NCBI GenBank assembly: GCA_937926105.1
Contig: CALANS010000015.1
Location: 1 to 17,835, forward strand
Origin: an uncultured Actinomycetes bacterium
GTDB taxonomy: Bacteria; Actinomycetota; Actinomycetes; Mycobacteriales; Nakamurellaceae
DNA length: 17,835 nt
Direction: 5' to 3'
A program made the translations under genes and the position numbers. The notes under the pieces are model-generated. The model saw only the letters and a list, made by a program, of their open reading frames with translations. It was not told the DNA's origin and made no database searches. This document shows positions 7,842-14,151 of this stretch, piece by piece. Numbering within the stretch: position 1 is the first letter of the stretch; each line of letters opens with the position of its first letter.

Positions 7842-8600
7842 TCAGGAGCCCAGCGGTACCACCCATACCGGCGTCGTTGTCGGCGCCGTCGAGCCGCCCG
7901 TGGGTTCGACCGAGACAGCGACGCCGGTATCCGACGCGCTCAGATCGGCCAGGATGATCCGTCCGGACGGGCCGGTCCGCGCCGCCACCATCCCGGCCGA
8001 GCGTGCTGTGTCGCCGACCAGCAGCCATAGCTGATATGCCTTCCCGGCTGGCAATCCCGGTAGCGCGGCGAGGCGGACCACCGCCGCGTCGCAGGAGCGG
8101 GCCAGCGTCACCGAACCCGCGCTGCCGACGCTGGGACGGTGCACCCGGGCGTCCGGCGCGGCCGCGACACACTGTGCCGCGGCCTGTTCCGGAGACGTGC
8201 CGCCCCGCTGGGTCGCCAGGACCACACCGCCGGCGATCAGTGCCGCGGCCACCGCGGCCGCCACCAACAGGACGGGCCGGCGCCACCAAGGAGTGTGACG
8301 GCGGTGACGGCCCACCGTGTCCGGGGCCTCGACCGGCTCCCCGCCAGACGCTCCGGTCGTCGCGGTCAGCGGCGGCTGCTGCGGGGTGCGCGCGGCCGCG
8401 CGCAACACCTTCTCCCGCAACCCGTCCGGTGGCGGCTCGGCCACGGCCGCGGCCAGCATCGCCGCCGTGGCAAGGAACTCGGCGTACTCGACAGCACAGG
8501 AGTCGCAGCCGGTCACATGCTCGTCGAACGCGGCCGCCTCAGCTGGTGGCAGCGCATCCAGCGCGCGGGCGCCCGCATCGGCATGCATCGGGCCGGTCAT
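7842..8600 (-). CDS. rskA: Anti-sigma-K factor RskA family protein
   Basis: A 252-aa membrane anti-sigma factor. The N-terminus has the zinc anti-sigma motif, H28-x3-C32-x2-C35 within FDEHVTGCDSCAVEY, preceded by the ALDALPPAE helix typical of RskA; H6 may be the fourth zinc ligand. One TM helix lies at about 109-130, followed by the extracytoplasmic RskA domain (LPGLPAGKAYQLWLLVGD...SAGMV). Such proteins hold SigK at the membrane until regulated proteolysis frees it. ATG 8600 makes an ATGA overlap with the sigK stop and is preferred; an in-frame start at 8618 is possible. Translational coupling with sigK supports a functional pair. Confidence 0.88.
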   Translation of the reverse strand: MTGPMHADAGARALDALPPAEAAAFDEHVTGCDSCAVEYAEFLATAAMLAAAVAEPPPDGLREKVLRAAARTPQQPPLTATTGASGGEPVEAPDTVGRHRRHTPWWRRPVLLVAAAVAAALIAGGVVLATQRGGTSPEQAAAQCVAAAPDARVHRPSVGSAGSVTLARSCDAAVVRLAALPGLPAGKAYQLWLLVGDTARSAGMVAARTGPSGRIILADLSASDTGVAVSVEPTGGSTAPTTTPVWVVPLGS

Positions 8601-9220
8601 CTCGTCACCCCCAGGCAATCGCGCAGCCGGATCAACCCGTCACGCATCCGCGTCTTCACCGTCGACAGCGCCGCACCGAGCAGCTCCGCGACCTGCGGAT
8701 AGGTGTAGCCCGAGTAGTACGCCAGCGTCACCGACTGCCGCTGCAGTTCCGTTAGCGTGGACAGGCACCTCCGCACCGCGGCCCGCTCCATCCGGTGCTC
8801 GACCGCCTCGGACACCGAATCGATGTCCCGCTCGACGGCGGCCCGCCCCGCCCGGACCTCGCGATCCGCGGCGGCCTGTGTGGAGCGCACCCGGTCCACC
8901 GCGCGGGCATGCGCCAGCGCCACGATCCACGCCGAGGCAGACCCGCGTACCGCGTCGAACCGGCTGGCCCGGCGCCACACCTCCAGGAACACCTCCTGCG
9001 CGACCTCTTCCGCATGGTCCGGGTCGCGCAGCACCCGCCGCGCGATGCCGAACACCCGCGAGGCGAACAGTCCATACAGCTCGTCGAACGCGGCCGCATC
9101 GCCCAGCGCCGTCCGCCGCAGCAACTCCGCACCCGGGTCGCGCGCGTCACCGATGCCGTACGTGGACCCGGTATCGCCGTCATCCCCGTCCGGCACTGCG
9201 GACAGATGTCGGGTCGCCAT
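8597..9220 (-). CDS. sigK: ECF sigma factor SigK
   Basis: A 207-aa ECF sigma factor. Region 2 is at about 30-100 (FDELYGLFASRVFGIARRVLRDPDHAEEVAQEVFLEVWRR...GSASAWIVALAHARAVDRVRS). Region 4 is at about 145-200 (LTELQRQSVTLAYYSGYTYPQVAELLGAALSTVKTRMRDGLIRLRD). The YYSGYTYPQVAELLG segment and the RskA-type partner immediately downstream identify it as SigK. ATG 9220 is chosen because GGAAAGGATGG lies a few bases upstream and the promoter motif sits 31 bases away. In Mycobacterium SigK drives mpt70/mpt83-type surface proteins under redox control by RskA; here the CHRD gene could play the corresponding target role. Confidence 0.9.
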   Translation of the reverse strand: MATRHLSAVPDGDDGDTGSTYGIGDARDPGAELLRRTALGDAAAFDELYGLFASRVFGIARRVLRDPDHAEEVAQEVFLEVWRRASRFDAVRGSASAWIVALAHARAVDRVRSTQAAADREVRAGRAAVERDIDSVSEAVEHRMERAAVRRCLSTLTELQRQSVTLAYYSGYTYPQVAELLGAALSTVKTRMRDGLIRLRDCLGVTR

Positions 9221-9250
9221 GAGTGCCCATCCTTTCCCAGCCACCCGGAG

Positions 9251-9277
9251 ATTCGGAGCACGGGCGCGCCCGGATGG
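9251..9277 (-). promoter_or_regulatory. Autoregulatory SigK promoter in front of sigK
   Basis: On the minus strand CCATCC (9277-9272), 15 bases, then CCGAAT (9256-9251). Both hexamers match the SigK consensus reported for mycobacteria exactly. It lies 31 bases before the sigK start codon, giving a leader of roughly 24 nt with the ribosome-binding site in it. This fits positive autoregulation. Confidence 0.65.
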
Positions 9278-9302
9278 GTGCCCCGGTCCGCCGACCTACG
9301 CC

Positions 9303-9356
9303 GGGACAGTCAGAACAGGCGGGGCAGTCAGACCAGGTGGGGCAGCAGAACAGAGG
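9303..9356. repeat. Three imperfect 18-bp tandem repeats
   Basis: Units begin at 9303 (GGGACAGTCAGAACAGGC), 9321 (GGGGCAGTCAGACCAGGT) and 9339 (GGGGCAGCAGAACAGAGG). They fill the gap between the sigK promoter and the 3' end of the LysE-type gene. They are noncoding; a protein-binding array or a slippage product are both possible. Confidence 0.75.
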
Positions 9357-9366
9357 GAGGGGCCGG

Positions 9367-10005
9367 TCAGTCGTTGCGTCCGGTGGCCGCCAGACTCGCG
9401 CCGAGGCCCATCATGATCAGCCCGCCGGCGCCCCCGATGGTGGCCATGCGCTGAGGTGAGCGGGCGAACCATTGCCGGGCCGTGCCCGCGAGAAACGCCC
9501 AAGCGCTGTCCAGCACCAACGCAACGAGCGGGAACAATGCTCCCAGCATCAGCAGCTGCAACGGCAGATGGCCTGCCGCCGGCACGGCGAACCCGGGCAT
9601 CACCGTCGCCAAGATCACGATCGTCTTCGGGTTCGTCACCCCGACCACGAACCCGTCGCGAGCCGCGGTCAGCGGGCGCACTGCCGCGACCCGGTCAGCC
9701 AACGCCCGGGCCATCAAGTGTCGGTGCCGGATGGCCCGCACGCCGAGATAGACGATGTAGGCGGCGCCGATGTACTTGACCACCGAGTACGCCAGCGCCG
9801 AGGTAGCCACCAGTGCGCCCATCCCGAAGGCGGCCGCCACCACCTGCGCGAATAGTCCCATAGCGTTGCCCGCCACCGTCGTCAGCGTGGCGCGCCGCCC
9901 GACCGTCAGAGCACGGCTGATCGTGAACAGCACCGAAGGCCCTGGAATCGCGATGATCACCAGGACCGTCACCCCGAACGCGGCCAGATTCGAGAGCGGG
10001 ATCAC
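9367..10005 (-). CDS. LysE/RhtB-family amino acid exporter
   Basis: A 212-aa inner-membrane protein with about six hydrophobic helices, the normal size for the family, which exports amino acids or similar small molecules by secondary transport. The first helix ends in the conserved IPGPSVLFTISRAL segment (about 19-32). It is followed by the GRRATLTTVAGNAMGL loop, helix KYIGAAYIVYLGVRAIRH, the conserved GVTNPKTIVILATVMPGF segment (about 121-138) and the C-terminal QRMATIGGAGGLIMMGLGASLA helix. The start is GTG 10005. It lies upstream of sigK on the same strand, with the tandem repeats and sigK promoter between them, so it is probably a separate unit. The substrate cannot be predicted. Confidence 0.85.
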   Translation of the reverse strand: MIPLSNLAAFGVTVLVIIAIPGPSVLFTISRALTVGRRATLTTVAGNAMGLFAQVVAAAFGMGALVATSALAYSVVKYIGAAYIVYLGVRAIRHRHLMARALADRVAAVRPLTAARDGFVVGVTNPKTIVILATVMPGFAVPAAGHLPLQLLMLGALFPLVALVLDSAWAFLAGTARQWFARSPQRMATIGGAGGLIMMGLGASLAATGRND

Positions 10006-10732
10006 CTGTTCAGGCTACCGTCCTCGGCGGCGCCTCCCGGGTGCCGCAATCCGATCAGCGTCCGGCGCCGAAAAGACCTTCCCGTTCGCCGGGTATTCGA
10101 CCGTGATCATCGCCGCTCATCGCGCCCACAACGAGAGGCCCCCGACCCGCTCGCTCACGCGCATGGTCGAGACAGGCCGAGCCAGCGCCACTGCCTTGAC
10201 CGCTCTGCTCGACCAAATACGTTGCTCAGCGACGGGACAGCCAACAGCTCGTCAGGACCTGCGCCGTACCCGGCGGCCGTGGACGATGGTCCCGCCGAGC
10301 CGCGTCTGTACGGCTCGGCGGTCAACGGGACGGCTCGTCCCGGCAGATCCACGTCTATCTCCTCGCCATCGACGTTCCGCAGGACTGGTCCTGCCAGACC
10401 GTGCAACGACTGTGGGCGCCGTTCTCCTCCCAGCGCGTCGATCGTGCGAGCAGCTCGGACGTTGGCAGACGGCGGGACCGTGAGTGCATGGTCGGGGGCG
10501 GCATCGACGATTTCCGTGCCTCGGAGTTGGCCCGATGCGGTCCGTGCCGCTCAGCATGCGTCGCGTGCCCGAGCGGGCAGGGTCCCAGTCTTCCGACGGG
10601 CTGCCGGGCGTGCCTCCCTAACGCTTCCATGTGGTTCGGGGCCGCCGAGCCTCCGAGACAGCCGCAGGGCCTAGCATCACTGAAACGGATCACTGTCCTG
10701 AAAGATGAGCCATCTGTCACGGGTGAGGAGTG
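10006..10732. other. Gene-poor region with possible decayed coding remnants
   Basis: No frame in this 727-bp stretch resembles a known family. Two overlapping frames have some protein-like character. A minus-strand frame from about 10,545 to 10,155 includes LRNVDGEEIDVDLPGRAVPL. A plus-strand frame at about 10,270-10,530 includes RQIHVYLLAIDVPQDW. Neither has a good start with ribosome-binding site, so I take the region as decayed sequence plus the promoter for the DUF255 gene. Confidence 0.4.
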
Positions 10733-10903
10733 ATGGGAGTGGCGGAGCGACTGCGTCATGCGACGAGCGCATATTTACTGCAGCACAAGGATAATCCGGT
10801 CGACTGGTGGGAATGGGGTTCAGGCGCGTTCGTCGAGGCGGCTCGTCGTAAAGTGCCCGTTCTACTGTCCGTCGGCTACGCCTCGTGTCACTGGTGCCAC
10901 GTG
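10733..10903 (+). pseudogene. DUF255 (YyaL/SSP411-type thioredoxin-like) gene, truncated after 57 codons
   Basis: ATG 10733 with GGTGAGGAG just upstream starts a product whose first 57 residues fit the N-terminus of the DUF255 family: [32 protein letters not shown]. Full-length members are usually over 600 aa, with a thioredoxin-like domain followed by a glycosidase-like (alpha/alpha) domain. Similarity stops right after CHWCHV, where relatives continue MxHESFED; the frame then reads unrelated sequence to a stop at 11051-11053. No continuation is found anywhere in the window. The abrupt edge at about 10,903 suggests insertion or deletion at this point, so it marks a genome junction rather than slow decay. 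Confidence 0.8.
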
Positions 10904-11352
10904 AGCCAGCCACGCGCAGGTGGCCCTAGTTCTACTGCAAAACTGCTGGTCAGTTGTATCAGAGCGTGCCATGCGAGACCGGCCAGAGCCATCCTAAGAC
11001 ACTGTGTCCGGCGCTCGATGTATCACTCTGATGTATCACCGCGGACGCCGTGAACCGATCTAGGACAGGATCCCATCCCGCCGCCGGTCCCGGACAACGC
11101 TGAGCTGAAATGAGCCAGCGTCCGCTCGTAGGCAGCGTCCGTGCTCGCTCGCGATGCCTCTTGTGCTAACTGACGTCCGCCGGTGGCGCGGCCAGGGCGA
11201 CCTGGCCGTTGCCGCTCTGCATCGTCGGCCGCCCACGCCGGGTGTTGGCCTACGACGGGCCGGCCGGAGCCTTCTGCGCCTGGCCTCGTCAAGGTGCTTC
11301 GCGAGGTGGGTGACCACCATGGGCACTGCCAAGAGCTTCGGCCGGCGAGGGG
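10904..11352. other. Noncoding stretch after the DUF255 break
   Basis: This 449-bp region begins at the break in the DUF255 gene and ends at the lsr2 stop codon. It contains a short direct repeat at 11017-11039. A minus-strand frame at 11023-11292 has a helical-looking C-terminal part (LAQEASRASTDAAYERTLAHF) but no recognised family or clear ribosome-binding site, so it is not called as a gene. Confidence 0.4.
11017..11039. repeat. Direct repeat GATGTATCAC, two copies 3 bp apart
   Basis: GATGTATCAC at 11017-11026 and again at 11030-11039, about 115 bp past the DUF255 break. It may be part of a mobile-element end or chance. Confidence 0.5.
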
Positions 11353-11709
11353 TCAACCTGTCTGCGAGGCGATGTATTGGTCCCGCACTACATTGGATAT
11401 GCGACCGCGAGCCGACACCTCGATGCCATGCTCGGAGGCCCAGGTGCGTATCTCGGCCGGGGATGGGTTGGCGTTCTTCGCGGGGCCGGTTTTGGCGGCT
11501 GTCGTCGGGGCTGCGCGCCGGTGCCGACTGACCTTGGGTGTGGGGCGGCCGGCTTCGATGTAGACCCCAATCGTCTTGCGCAGCCCGGCGGCGTTTCGCT
11601 TGTTCAGATCGATCTGGTACGTCTTGCCGTCGAGCGCAAACGAGACGGTCTCGACCGCTCGGCCGCCGGTCAGGTCGTCGCGCATCACTGTGCTGGTCTT
11701 CTGGGCCAT
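11353..11709 (-). CDS. lsr2: Lsr2 nucleoid-associated protein (H-NS-like silencer)
   Basis: A 118-aa protein, close to the usual 110-112 aa. The N-terminal dimerisation/oligomerisation domain is at 1-60 (DDLTGGRAVETVSFALDGKTYQIDLNKRNAAGLR). A basic linker with Ala/Pro/Lys follows (61-80), then the C-terminal DNA-binding domain (PSPAEIRTWASEHGIEVSARGRISNVVRDQYIA) with the AT-hook-like RGR at 101-103. Lsr2 coats AT-rich, often foreign DNA and silences it. ATG 11709 has AAGGAG seven bases upstream. Lsr2 is usually a housekeeping gene near clpC or lysS; here it stands alone among gene fragments, so it may be a second, island-borne copy. Confidence 0.92.
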   Translation of the reverse strand: MAQKTSTVMRDDLTGGRAVETVSFALDGKTYQIDLNKRNAAGLRKTIGVYIEAGRPTPKVSRHRRAAPTTAAKTGPAKNANPSPAEIRTWASEHGIEVSARGRISNVVRDQYIASQTG

Positions 11710-12103
11710 TCGGTGCTCCTTGTTTGGGAGTTGCTGGACGATCATCCCGCACCGGCCGGCGCGCGTATACACGTTGGGTACGGGCTATGGCCCAGTTGTC
11801 GACCGGCCAGGCGGCACCTACGCACTCCCCGCGGTGTGGGCGATCACCTAGGGCCGCAGCCGCCAGTTGGGGTGGTCGACCCCGGTATGGCGACCCCACA
11901 ATCGTGATCAGTTGTCCGACTCGTCCTCCATATCGTCGTCGCTCAGCATTCGGCTACCGGGGTGACAGATCTATCGCACGGCCCGCGCGTCGCCATCGAG
12001 GTTCCTGGCACGTTTTGCGGGTGATGTCGTCCGGCGGCGGGTGCAACGTTGGTCTGCGAGGGCGACCGCCCTCGTGTCCAGTACGACGGGATTGGTGGGC
12101 GGC

Positions 12104-12175
12104 GCGGGCAGCTACGAGGTGCAGTCGTACCACGAGTCGGTGCCGGGGCACCACCTGGAGATCGCGCGCAGCCAG
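12104..12175 (+). pseudogene. Fragment of a DUF885 peptidase-like gene
   Basis: The frame here reads AGSYEVQSYHESVPGHHLEIA. The HExVPGHHLxIA pattern is the signature of DUF885 proteins, which look like zinc metallopeptidases. Only about 24 residues match; the flanks in the same frame do not resemble the family, which is normally over 500 aa. So this is a small relic. Confidence 0.55.
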
Positions 12176-12506
12176 GGTGCCCGTCACCGTCCCGATGCCG
12201 GAGGCAGCCGAATACAAGACCAGCTGTGCCTGCACGGTGACGGACACGAAAGTGGGGCAGCCAGGTCGCGGCCCTGCCGGGCTGTAGCAGCGCGGATGCC
12301 GGGCTGCCCAGCAGTACTCCGCAAGCAGGATCGGCCCTGAAGACCTCCAACGACCCGGGCGGTATTGCCGCTGCATCAGGGCGTGGAGCAGACAGCACCC
12401 GTCCCGCCGGTGCCGGTGACGGAGCTGCACCGGTGTTCACCGCTTGGCGGTGGTGACACGCGACGCCATCTGTCTCCCGAGCACTCGGACCTGCTACAGT
12501 TCGCTG

Positions 12507-12529
12507 CTATTGAGAATGATTCTCAATAG
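12507..12529. promoter_or_regulatory. Perfect 23-bp palindrome, Zur/Fur-family operator
   Basis: Left arm CTATTGAGAAT, central G at 12518, right arm ATTCTCAATAG. Every one of the eleven pairs matches. The core TGAGAATGATTCTCA closely fits the metalloregulator boxes of Zur in actinobacteria (TGAnAATGATTnTCA type). It lies 34-56 bases before the lipoprotein start, where it would cover the promoter. Metal-replete repression is expected; Zur is favoured over Fur because the downstream gene is a TroA/ZnuA-type metal-binding protein. Confidence 0.85.
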
Positions 12530-12562
12530 GATAGGTCTGAGTTGAAACGGAAGGAACGGATG

Positions 12563-13498
12563 ATGCAGGCGCATAGGTGGATGGTGGCGGCAACAGCCGT
12601 CGCGGCGATGACCGTGCTGGCGGGGTGTGGATCTGCCGTGGCGGGCGGCGACGCCGTGAGTGCGTCGGGAACGGGAGGAGCGGCGGCGAAGATCTCCGTC
12701 GTGACGTCCACCAACGTCTACGGCAACATCGCCGGCCAGATCGCCGGGGACCGGGCCGCCGTCACCTCCCTGATCAGCAGTCCGGACGCCGACCCGCACG
12801 AGTTCGAAGCCAGCCCGCACGATCAACTGGCGCTGTCTCGCGCCGACCTGGTCATCGAGAACGGCGGCGGCTACGACGACTTCGTCGACACCATGCTCGG
12901 GGCGGTCGGTCGGCACATCACCGTGCTCAACGCCGTAAACATCTCCGGCAAGAAGGCGCAGGGCGGGGAACTGAACGAACACGTCTGGTACGACCTGTCG
13001 AGCATGATCACCCTCGCGGACCGGATCGCCGCTGCGCTGACCGCGCTCGACCCCGCCGGCGCTGACACCTTTGCGGCCAACGCCGCCGACTTTCGAAGCG
13101 AGGTGCGGAAGCTGGTGGCCCAGACCGCGTCGATCTCCCACGTCCATCACGGCGAGGGAGTCGCGATCACCGAACCCGTACCGCTGTACCTGCTGCAGGC
13201 GTGCGGGCTGGACAACCGCACCCTCGAGGGGTTCAGCGAAGCCGTCGAAGATGACACCGATGTGCCTCCGCTTGTCCTGCAGCGCACTCTCGACCTGTTC
13301 GCCGCCGGCCGGGTCGCGCTGCTGGTCTATAACGAGCAGACCACCGGCCCGGCCACTCAACGGGTGCTGGACGCCGCGAAGGAGCACCACATCCCGGTGG
13401 TCCCGGTCACCGAGACCCTGCCGGCCGGCCAGGACTATCAGAGTTGGATGCACGGCAACCTGACTGCGATCCAACGAGCACTCGACCGTACGCAATGA
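12563..13498 (+). CDS. Metal (Zn/Mn) ABC importer substrate-binding lipoprotein, TroA/ZnuA family
   Basis: A 311-aa lipoprotein with a signal peptide ending in the lipobox VLAGC (Cys22), anchored outside the membrane to capture a metal ion for an ABC importer. Likely ligands are H79 (DADPHEFEAS), H140 (NEHVWYDL), E204 (AITEPVPLY, where ZnuA usually has His and Mn-binding PsaA-type proteins have Glu) and an acidic residue near 284-291. It has only a short HVHH instead of ZnuA's long His loop. ATG 12563 has AAGGA seven bases upstream; ATG 12560 or TTG 12542 are alternatives. No permease or ATPase gene follows; a hairpin 31 bp downstream ends the unit. The 23-bp palindrome upstream implies metal-dependent control. 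Confidence 0.85.
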   Translation: MQAHRWMVAATAVAAMTVLAGCGSAVAGGDAVSASGTGGAAAKISVVTSTNVYGNIAGQIAGDRAAVTSLISSPDADPHEFEASPHDQLALSRADLVIENGGGYDDFVDTMLGAVGRHITVLNAVNISGKKAQGGELNEHVWYDLSSMITLADRIAAALTALDPAGADTFAANAADFRSEVRKLVAQTASISHVHHGEGVAITEPVPLYLLQACGLDNRTLEGFSEAVEDDTDVPPLVLQRTLDLFAAGRVALLVYNEQTTGPATQRVLDAAKEHHIPVVPVTETLPAGQDYQSWMHGNLTAIQRALDRTQ

Positions 13499-13528
13499 GC
13501 GACGGATCGGGGACTCACGCCTGTCTCC

Positions 13529-13549
13529 TCTGGCTCGGTGGGAGCCAGA
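13529..13549 (+). terminator. Hairpin terminator after the metal-binding lipoprotein gene
   Basis: Perfect 8-bp stem TCTGGCTC/GAGCCAGA with a 5-nt loop, 31 bp after the stop codon. There is no T-run, as is common for actinobacterial terminators. It overlaps the repeat set that follows. Confidence 0.6.
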
Positions 13550-13606
13550 ATCAGCGGGCAGGGGGTCAAGATTCAGATGCCGCTGGGGTCAGGATTCACG
13601 TGCCGC
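13540..13606. repeat. Tandem repeats of about 23 bp resembling an IS21-family end
   Basis: Two clear units, GGGGTCAAGATTCAGATGCCGC (13562-13583) and a copy with three changes at 13585-13606, period 23 bp, plus a looser third unit at 13540-13559. Read on the minus strand they follow GGCGGC...TGACCCC, the style of multiple terminal repeats at IS21-family ends. No transposase gene lies next to them, so this would be a remnant. Confidence 0.5.
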
Positions 13607-13980
13607 CGACAGAGTGAGCAGCTGATGCGTCATGGCGACACCATCCTCATCGTGATCGCAGGAGCTTCCTGCTGAGAGGTGGTGCCATCCTCGCGCTGTT
13701 GATGTTTGCGACGGCCGGCTCGACATGCCTCGGCGCCGGGCTCGACCTGGGTATAGGGCCGCGGTCAGCGCGGCTGCGCTGCCACGACTACGCGAACTGA
13801 CAGCCCTCGTGTCCCACTAGAGTCCGATCGAGGGTCATACGGGACGTGCCTCGATTCACCGCGTGTTATCCAGACTGCGATGTCGCTTCCCGCGAGGATG
13901 GGTCTCGCCCCCTTGCCTGACCGATGCCGTCCGTGACACAATGCCCACATGCTTACATGCGGGTTGTCCGGGTTGTGGGC
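13607..13980. other. Noncoding leader region upstream of the four-gene cassette
   Basis: No gene is credible. A short frame at about 13676-13799 includes a hydrophobic run (GGAILALLMFATAGS) with no start signal and may be a relic. The 3' end carries the cassette promoter and inverted repeat. Confidence 0.45.
13913..13942 (+). promoter_or_regulatory. Candidate sigma-70-type promoter for the cassette
   Basis: TTGCCT (13913-13918), 18 bases, then CACAAT (13937-13942). Matches to TTGACA and TATAAT are partial. It would start transcription around 13,950, about 30 nt before the first gene. The inverted repeat's left arm overlaps the -10. Confidence 0.4.
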
Positions 13981-13982
13981 AT
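13941..13982 (+). promoter_or_regulatory. Inverted repeat spanning -10 and start codon; candidate operator or RNA hairpin
   Basis: Arms ATGCCCACA (13941-13949) and TGTGGGCAT (13974-13982) are perfect 9-bp reverse complements separated by 24 nt. The left arm overlaps the candidate -10, and the right arm covers the first two bases of the ATG of the ribbon-helix-helix gene. Ribbon-helix-helix proteins commonly bind inverted repeats in their own promoter, so autoregulation is likely; in RNA it could instead hide the start codon. Confidence 0.45.
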
Positions 13983-14151
13983 GACTGCTTCAGAAGCCGA
14001 AACCGTCTCATTGACGGTTCGGGTGCCCGCCCATCTCCGCAAGCGGTTGCGCGTCTACGCGGCCGAGCACGGCACATCGGTGCAAGAGTGCACGCATTCG
14101 GCTCTCCTCGCATGGCTCGACCAACAGGAGTTGAAGGTGCCGCGCCCATGA
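13981..14151 (+). CDS. Small ribbon-helix-helix (CopG/Arc-like) DNA-binding protein
   Basis: A 56-aa protein whose core VSLTVRVPAHLRKRLRVYAAEHGTSVQECTHSALLAWL has the ribbon-helix-helix pattern: an N-terminal beta strand with alternating residues (SLTVRVP), helix 1 (AHLRKRLRVYAAEHG), a TS turn and helix 2 (VQECTHSALLAWLDQQ). Such proteins dimerise and bind DNA through the strand. ATG 13981 gives the normal length; the frame is open to 13924 with an in-frame ATG at 13957, and no start has a strong ribosome-binding site. The stop overlaps the next start as ATGA. It is the first of four coupled genes and is probably the cassette's repressor. The window shows no toxin of usual type next to it. 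Confidence 0.75.
   Translation: MTASEAETVSLTVRVPAHLRKRLRVYAAEHGTSVQECTHSALLAWLDQQELKVPRP

Larger units (their letters stand above)
11710..12562. other. Long intergenic region with relic sequence
   Basis: About 850 bp between divergent lsr2 and the metal-binding lipoprotein gene. It holds the lsr2 promoter area, a short DUF885 relic (12104-12175), a 7-bp-stem hairpin without a T-run (12057-12074), and the palindromic operator before the lipoprotein gene. The remaining frames look random. Confidence 0.5.

Noticed and set aside
7248..8030. Plus-strand frame of 260 codons over the CHRD/anti-sigma interval
   Set aside because: Its start lies inside the CHRD gene and its end inside rskA, on the opposite strand; composition is shadow-like.
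10155..10545. Minus-strand frame with LRNVDGEEIDVDLPGRAVPL
   Set aside because: Somewhat protein-like but lacks a start with ribosome-binding site and any recognised motif; a plus-strand frame in the same place looks equally good.
11023..11292. Minus-strand 89-codon frame downstream of lsr2
   Set aside because: Only the C-terminal third looks like a protein; no ribosome-binding site or family. Kept only as a note.
12057..12074. Hairpin CGAGGGC-GACC-GCCCTCG as a terminator
   Set aside because: No gene ends just upstream on either strand and there is no T-run.
11954..12430. Minus-strand 158-codon frame in the lsr2-lipoprotein gap
   Set aside because: It is opposite the DUF885 relic, His/Arg/Pro-rich, and without a recognisable domain.
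13941..13982. RHH gene as antitoxin of a classical type II toxin-antitoxin pair
   Set aside because: The next gene is a 368-aa ParB-like protein, not a small RelE/MazF/PIN-type toxin.
13863..14147. N-terminal extension of the ParB-like gene to 13863
   Set aside because: The extension overlaps the RHH gene in another frame, is not ParB-like, and the ATGA start at 14148 is clear.
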